64,000 bases of DNA, taken from positions 62,001-126,000 of the forward strand of contig NZ_JHWJ01000004.1 in assembly GCF_000687555.1 (NCBI RefSeq), written 5' to 3'. Origin of the DNA: [Clostridium] aerotolerans DSM 5434. Its GTDB lineage: Bacteria; Bacillota; Clostridia; Lachnospirales; Lachnospiraceae. Within the stretch, counting starts at the first letter, position 1, and every line of letters begins with the position of its first letter. The notes under the pieces were generated by a model. The model saw only the letters and a list, made by a program, of their open reading frames with translations, searched no databases and was not told the origin of the DNA. Below are positions 59,381 to 64,000 of this stretch, piece after piece. A program made the translations under genes and the position numbers.

Positions 59381-60565
59381 ATGTTTGAAAGGTGCGAGGA
59401 TAGAACCTATTTGGTGACCTCTGAATCCGTTACAAAGGGGCATCCGGATAAGGTCTGTGACCAGATTGCAGATGGGATTTTAGATGCATATTTGAAGGAA
59501 GACCCTGCATCCAGAGTGGCAGTAGAGGTTATGGCCTCTACAAACACCCTGATGCTGGCAGGAGAAGTCACCTCAACCGCCCGGATTGATGTGGTTAAAA
59601 CAGCCAGGGAGATTATCAGAGACATTGGATACGTGGAATCTGGAAAAGGGTTTGATGCAGATACCTGCATGATATTTACCAATATACATAATCAGTCTCC
59701 AGACATTTCCCTTGGTGTTACCAAAGGCAAAGACGGGGAGAAGGAAGTACTTGGCGGAGGAGACCAGGGGGTTATGTATGGCTACGCTGTCAATGAGACA
59801 GAGAGCCTGATGCCTCTGCCCTGTTATCTGGCAAACCGTCTGGCAGAGCGGCTTGATTCGGTCAGAAAGGCCCAGGGAGCCTCTTTTTTATATCCGGATG
59901 GAAAGACCCAGGTTACGGTGCGCTATAACCAGTCAGGGGAACCTGTGGGAATTCACAGCATTGTTGTATCTGCCCAGCACAGCGAAGCAGTTAGCCGGGA
60001 GGTACTTCATGCATTCATTCGCTGTATGGTCATTGAGCCGGTGATAGATTCCGGCCTTATAACGCCTGAGACAAGAATCCATATCAATCCTACGGGACGG
60101 TTTGTCATAGGAGGTCCGGCAGGAGACACGGGAGTCACCGGAAGAAAGTTAATGGTGGATACCTATGGTACCATTGGAAAGCATGGCGGAGGTGCTTTTT
60201 CCGGCAAAGATCCTACGAAGGTGGACCGCTCGGCAGCCTATATGGCGCGCTATGTGGCAAAGAACATTGTTGCCTCAGGTCTGGCAGATCGATGTGAAGT
60301 AGCCCTTGCATATGTTATCGGAGGAATCGAACCGGAGGCAATTACGGTCAACACCTTTGGAACCGGTACTATTTCAGACCATCAGTTGGAAGCGGTTGTA
60401 AAAAATGTATTCTCTTTTGGGGTTTCCGATTGTATTTCCAAATTAAAACTTCAAAGACCCCAATACCAAAAAACAGCCGCTTACGGGCATTTTGGAAGAA
60501 CAAATCAGGGATTTTGCTGGGAAGAAACAGATAAGGCATGGATATTAAGACAGTTAGCTTTTTAA
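59381..60565 (+). CDS. metK: S-adenosylmethionine synthetase encoded inside the microcompartment locus
   Basis: The 394-residue enzyme makes SAM from methionine and ATP. The motifs are TSESVTKGHPDKVCDQIADG, GGGDQGVMYGYA, INPTGRFVIGGPAGDTGVTGRKL, GGGAFSGKDPTKVDRSAAY and the end region GHFGR. It has no obvious encapsulation helix. The frame opens at a TTG (59360), but the ATG at 59381 is preferred; its ribosome site is weak, so translation may be coupled to the upstream gene, which ends 24 bases before. SAM is used by the glycyl radical activase of this operon, so local supply is the likely reason. Whether it is the only metK of the genome cannot be seen. Confidence 0.9.
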   Translation: MFERCEDRTYLVTSESVTKGHPDKVCDQIADGILDAYLKEDPASRVAVEVMASTNTLMLAGEVTSTARIDVVKTAREIIRDIGYVESGKGFDADTCMIFTNIHNQSPDISLGVTKGKDGEKEVLGGGDQGVMYGYAVNETESLMPLPCYLANRLAERLDSVRKAQGASFLYPDGKTQVTVRYNQSGEPVGIHSIVVSAQHSEAVSREVLHAFIRCMVIEPVIDSGLITPETRIHINPTGRFVIGGPAGDTGVTGRKLMVDTYGTIGKHGGGAFSGKDPTKVDRSAAYMARYVAKNIVASGLADRCEVALAYVIGGIEPEAITVNTFGTGTISDHQLEAVVKNVFSFGVSDCISKLKLQRPQYQKTAAYGHFGRTNQGFCWEETDKAWILRQLAF

Positions 60566-60603
60566 TAGAAGGTTCGTATAACCAAAAATAGGAGGATAAA
60601 CAA

Positions 60604-60879
60604 ATGTCTAATGAAGCATTAGGAATGGTGGAAACAAAAGGTCTGGTAGGCGCTATTGAAGCAGCAGACGCAATGACGAAAGCAGCAAATGTAACAATGA
60701 TAGGATACGAGAAAATCGGTTCTGGTCTTGTAACGATTATGGTTCGTGGAGACGTAGGCGCTGTAAAAGCATCCGTAGACGCAGGTGCAGCGGCTGCAGC
60801 AAATGTAGGGGAAGTGGTATCCTGCCATGTCATTCCAAGACCTCATACAGATGTAGAGAAGATTTTGCCAAAATTATAA
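60604..60879 (+). CDS. pduJ: Hexameric microcompartment shell protein, PduA/PduJ type (BMC-H) 2
   Basis: This 91-residue paralogue of the shell protein at 55830 has the same KIGSG pore loop and [14 protein letters not shown] end. Two near-identical BMC-H proteins, as PduA and PduJ in Salmonella, usually build the main faces. AATAGGAGG precedes the ATG. The TTAACC-free gap to metK holds only the ribosome site. Confidence 0.95.
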   Translation: MSNEALGMVETKGLVGAIEAADAMTKAANVTMIGYEKIGSGLVTIMVRGDVGAVKASVDAGAAAAANVGEVVSCHVIPRPHTDVEKILPKL

Positions 60880-60916
60880 TAAGGGGTAAAAACCAGTTCA
60901 AAAGGAAAAGGGAATC

Positions 60917-61558
60917 ATGGATAAAGAAGAATTAATCAAGCTTGTTACCAGGCGGGTCATCGAGAAAATGAAAGATTATGACACACATAAAGTTCCCATT
61001 GGGGTATCGAACCGGCATGTCCATGTATCCAGACAGGATTTAGACATACTTTACGGAAAGGATTATGAACTGACCAGGAAAGGCGACTTAAAACAACCGG
61101 GACAGTTTGCAAGCAATGAGACAGTAACAATACGAGGCCCTAAGGGAGAATTTGAACGGGTACGGATTCTTGGACCAGTGAGAAAACAAAGTCAGGTCGA
61201 AGTATCAAAGACCGACAGTTTCCGTCTTGGAATCCGTCCTCTCATAAAGGAATCCGGAGACTTAACAGGAACTCCGGGACTGGATTTAATCGGTCCCAAA
61301 GGCATTGTTTCTCTTTCCAGTGGTGCGATCGTTGCTTTACGCCATATCCATATGACGCCTGCACAGGCAGATGCTTTTGGCCTTAAGGACAAAGATATGG
61401 TAGAAGTAGAGACATTTGGCGAAAGACGGGGTGTATTTGGAGATGTTCTGGTTCGTGTATCGGATCAGTTCGCTTTGGAAATGCACGTAGACGTTGATGA
61501 AGCCAATGCCTTTTCCTTAAGCAACGGCGATCATGTAATCATTAGAAAAGAACGATAA
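60917..61558 (+). CDS. pduL: Phosphotransacylase PduL
   Basis: The 213-residue PduL converts acyl-CoA and phosphate to acyl phosphate and CoA. It has an N-terminal amphipathic helix (EELIKLVTRRVIEKMKDY) as encapsulation peptide. The two zinc-binding pairs are VSNRHVHVS and LRHIHMTP. Both PduL repeats are present. It recycles CoA inside the shell, and the acyl phosphate can give ATP through acetate kinase. Confidence 0.94.
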   Translation: MDKEELIKLVTRRVIEKMKDYDTHKVPIGVSNRHVHVSRQDLDILYGKDYELTRKGDLKQPGQFASNETVTIRGPKGEFERVRILGPVRKQSQVEVSKTDSFRLGIRPLIKESGDLTGTPGLDLIGPKGIVSLSSGAIVALRHIHMTPAQADAFGLKDKDMVEVETFGERRGVFGDVLVRVSDQFALEMHVDVDEANAFSLSNGDHVIIRKER

Positions 61559-61604
61559 GGATTTCTAAAACAGATTCACAATAAGGGAAAGAAGGTAGAG
61601 ACAC

Positions 61605-63020
61605 TTGGATATGGATTTAAAAGCAATTGAACAAATGGTAGAACAGGTTTTACGTGAGATTCAGTCAGAGCAATTGATGAATGTAACAGAGCAAAGAAAA
61701 GAAGGATACGGTCTTTTCTCAACAATAGACGAAGCCATAGAAGCTTCTGAAAAGGCACAGAAAAAACTTCTTTATACCAGCATGGCTGACCGCCAGAAAT
61801 ATGTAGATGTAATCCGAAAAACGGTCTTAAACAAAGAAAACTTAGAGCTGATTTCAAGACTGGCAGTGGAAGAGACAGAGATAGGCTGTTATGAGCATAA
61901 GCTTATTAAGAACCGTCTGGCAGCGGAAAAAACTCCTGGAACAGAAGATCTGATTTCCGAGGCAGTCACAGGGGATAACGGTCTTACTCTCATTGAGTAT
62001 TGTCCCTTTGGAGTCATTGGTGCCATCACTCCCACCACCAATCCAACGGAGACCATTATCAATAACTCCATTTCCATGATCGCAGGTGGAAACACCGTTC
62101 TCTTCAGCCCTCATCCAAGAGCGAAAAAGGTGTCCAGACTTCTTGTTAAGATGTTAAATAAAGCATTAATAGAAGCGGGTGCTCCATCCAACTTAATTGC
62201 TATGGTGGAAGAGCCATCTTTAGAGAATACGGAAAAGATGATAAGCAATCCCAAAGTTCGCCTTTTAGTTGCTACCGGCGGCCCTTCCATTGTAAAGAAA
62301 GTTCTCTCCTCCGGAAAGAAAGCCATTGGAGCAGGTGCAGGCAATCCTCCTGTGGTCGTTGATGAAACCGCAGATATTAAAAAAGCAGCAAAGGATATTG
62401 TAGATGGCTGCAGCTTTGACAATAACGTTCCTTGTATTGCAGAGAAAGAAGTATTTGCCGTAGACTCCATCTGTGATCACCTCATCCAGTATATGAAGGA
62501 TAATGGTGCCTATCTGATGACGGATAGACAGCAGATCGAAGCATTAAAAGCTCTTGTAACCACAGAAAAAGGCGGTCCAAAGACTTCCTTCGTTGGAAAG
62601 AGTGCAGTCTATATCCTGGATCAGCTGGGAGTAAAGGTACCAGATTCTGTTCGTGTGATCATCATGGAAGTACCAAAGGATGATTTATTTGTCCAGGAAG
62701 AAATGATGATGCCCATTCTTCCAATTGTACGTGTTTCTGACGTGGATACTGCCATTGAATATGCCTATGAAGCAGAGCAGGGAAACCGCCATACCGCAAT
62801 CATGCACTCTCAGAACGTAGAGAAATTAAGCAAGATGGCAAAAATATTAGAAACAACAATCTTTGTAAAAAATGCACCATCCTTTGCAGGAATCGGAGCA
62901 GGCGGAGAAGGCCATACCACATTCACCATTGCAGGACCTACCGGAGAAGGCCTTACCTCAGCAAGATCTTTCTGCAGAAAACGGAAATGCGTTCTCGCCG
63001 ATGCATTCAGCATCCGGTAA
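61605..63020 (+). CDS. pduP: CoA-acylating propionaldehyde dehydrogenase 2, PduP type with encapsulation helix
   Basis: The 471-residue enzyme oxidises aldehyde to acyl-CoA with NAD+. The N-terminal helix (DLKAIEQMVEQVLREIQSEQ) is a typical PduP encapsulation peptide, followed by a linker. The catalytic Cys277 is in NVPCIAEK, and NAD binding is in GAGAGNPPVVVDETADI. The start may be TTG 61605 (well spaced from AAGGTAG) or ATG 61611. It produces the acyl-CoA for PduL. Confidence 0.93.
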   Translation: MDMDLKAIEQMVEQVLREIQSEQLMNVTEQRKEGYGLFSTIDEAIEASEKAQKKLLYTSMADRQKYVDVIRKTVLNKENLELISRLAVEETEIGCYEHKLIKNRLAAEKTPGTEDLISEAVTGDNGLTLIEYCPFGVIGAITPTTNPTETIINNSISMIAGGNTVLFSPHPRAKKVSRLLVKMLNKALIEAGAPSNLIAMVEEPSLENTEKMISNPKVRLLVATGGPSIVKKVLSSGKKAIGAGAGNPPVVVDETADIKKAAKDIVDGCSFDNNVPCIAEKEVFAVDSICDHLIQYMKDNGAYLMTDRQQIEALKALVTTEKGGPKTSFVGKSAVYILDQLGVKVPDSVRVIIMEVPKDDLFVQEEMMMPILPIVRVSDVDTAIEYAYEAEQGNRHTAIMHSQNVEKLSKMAKILETTIFVKNAPSFAGIGAGGEGHTTFTIAGPTGEGLTSARSFCRKRKCVLADAFSIR

Positions 63021-63062
63021 AGCGGTTCGGCTTATATTCTTGGAAAAGAAGGAGAAACGCAT

Positions 63063-64000
63063 ATGTCAAATGTAACCATGAAGACCAGAATACAGGAAGG
63101 CAACCAGGCAAGAGAGTATTTAAAAGGTATAAAAAATAAGCGGATTTTAATTGTTTGTGATAAGTTCCTTTCAGAAAATGGAGCTGTTACATATTTAACA
63201 GACATTCTTTGTTCCGGCAATGCCGTAGAATTATTTGACAAAGCCATCCCTGATCCAACCATCCAGGTGGTAGGATCGGGACTTTGTATGATATTTCAGG
63301 TAAAACCGGATATTGTTATAGGTTTTGGTGGGGGATCTGCCATTGATACCGCAAAAGGAATCATTTATTTTTCCATGGTAAAAGAACTTGTTAAAAAGCC
63401 CCTCTTTATTGCAGTTCCAACAACCAGCGGAACTGGATCTGAGGTAACTCAAGCTTCTGTCATAACGGATCCTGACAACAAGAGCAAGCACCTGATCTCG
63501 TCGGAGGAAATCCTTCCTGATGTAGCAATCTTAGATCCAACACTGACCTTGTCAGTCCCTCAGGTCGTTACGGCGAATACGGGAATGGATGTACTGACCC
63601 ATGCATTAGAGGCTTATGTTGCCACCGGCGCCAACGCCTTCTCTGATGCTATGGCAGAAAAGTCAATTGAGCTTTTGTTAAAATCCCTGCTTGGCTGCTA
63701 CAAGGATGGCAATGATATAAAAGCCAGAACCAGGATGCAGGAAGCCTCAACCCTTGCAGGAATCGCATTTAATACGGCTGGTCTTGGTATCAATCACAGC
63801 ATAGCCCATCAACTTGGGGGAACCTTTCACATTCCCCATGGCCTGGCAAATGCTATATTGTTAAATCATGTAATAGAATATAATTGTACAAGCCAGGAAA
63901 TCATGAATAAGTATGCCGCACTTGCAGTAAAAGTACAGTTGGCAGAAGCAAAGGAAGACTCCAGGGATGCCGTAAAAGCAATCAAAGGGCTGGTCACAGC
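63063..64000 (+). CDS. Iron-containing alcohol dehydrogenase, PduQ-like (3' end outside window)
   Basis: The 312 codons visible encode an Fe-dependent alcohol dehydrogenase that would reduce part of the aldehyde to the alcohol, regenerating NAD+ inside the shell. Motifs are GFGGGSAIDTAKGI, PTTSGTGSEVT, MDVLTHALEAYVA (metal-binding) and GINHSIAHQLGGTFHIPHGLANA (metal-binding His). The gene runs off the end of the window. GAGAAACG lies before the ATG at 63063. Confidence 0.92.
   Translation, partial: MSNVTMKTRIQEGNQAREYLKGIKNKRILIVCDKFLSENGAVTYLTDILCSGNAVELFDKAIPDPTIQVVGSGLCMIFQVKPDIVIGFGGGSAIDTAKGIIYFSMVKELVKKPLFIAVPTTSGTGSEVTQASVITDPDNKSKHLISSEEILPDVAILDPTLTLSVPQVVTANTGMDVLTHALEAYVATGANAFSDAMAEKSIELLLKSLLGCYKDGNDIKARTRMQEASTLAGIAFNTAGLGINHSIAHQLGGTFHIPHGLANAILLNHVIEYNCTSQEIMNKYAALAVKVQLAEAKEDSRDAVKAIKGLVT

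Overview
The window looks like chromosome of an anaerobic, spore-forming Firmicute of the Lachnospiraceae. Lacrimispora/Clostridium-like is my best guess from family content and gene style, not from a marker gene. Supporting signs are strong Shine-Dalgarno sites, sigma-A promoters with 17-base spacers, a B12-independent glycyl radical diol dehydratase microcompartment, a clostridial CO dehydrogenase operon, GlpP-type glycerol control and a promoter that fits the sporulation sigma-K consensus. I found no tRNA, rRNA, CRISPR array, intact transposase or phage gene.

Layout. 1-1.7 kb: end of a glycosidase-like gene and a YiaK-type 2,3-diketogulonate reductase. 1.7-4.9 kb: a cobalt ECF transporter split in two, with cbiQO on its own promoter and cbiMN behind a cobalamin riboswitch. 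4.9-10.5 kb: exonuclease III, an Uup-type ABC-F ATPase, an isoamylase-like GH13 protein that has lost its catalytic residues, a cupin and a GNAT acetyltransferase. 10.5-21 kb (minus strand): one long operon with a complete CMP-legionaminic-acid-type pathway, a Maf-like glycosyltransferase and several very small beta-rich proteins. Its only clear promoter matches sigma-K, which points to the spore surface. 21-28 kb (minus): a small membrane protein, then a sugar operon (GntR, CUT1 ABC importer, split transketolase, cupin, transaldolase). 28.4-34.7 kb: HD protein, CooS-CooF-flavoprotein operon with an Rrf2 regulator, LuxS and an XRE regulator. 34.8-41.5 kb: an iron-siderophore ABC importer behind a dyad operator, and a P-type Ca2+ ATPase.

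41.5-47.1 kb is a glycerol regulon: glpK, a GlpABC-like trio and the antiterminator GlpP. Two leaders carry terminators next to a shared motif and are probable GlpP targets. 47.1-50.4 kb holds an FAH-family hydrolase, acetate kinase and an unknown membrane protein.

51.5-64 kb is a glycyl-radical-enzyme microcompartment (GRM) locus, cut by the window end. It encodes the radical diol dehydratase, its activase, shell proteins (one BMC-T, three BMC-H, one BMC-P), a flavoprotein-like protein, two CoA-acylating aldehyde dehydrogenases, S-adenosylmethionine synthetase, the phosphotransacylase PduL and an iron alcohol dehydrogenase. The inferred flow is 1,2-propanediol (or glycerol) to the aldehyde inside the shell. 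Part of the aldehyde is then oxidised through acyl-CoA and acyl-phosphate, and part is reduced to the alcohol to regenerate NAD+. Acetate kinase upstream could harvest ATP from the acyl-phosphate. The oddest parts are the MetK gene inside the locus, a BMC-H protein with a long Lys-Pro-Glu-Val-rich tail, and a second aldehyde dehydrogenase without a targeting helix.
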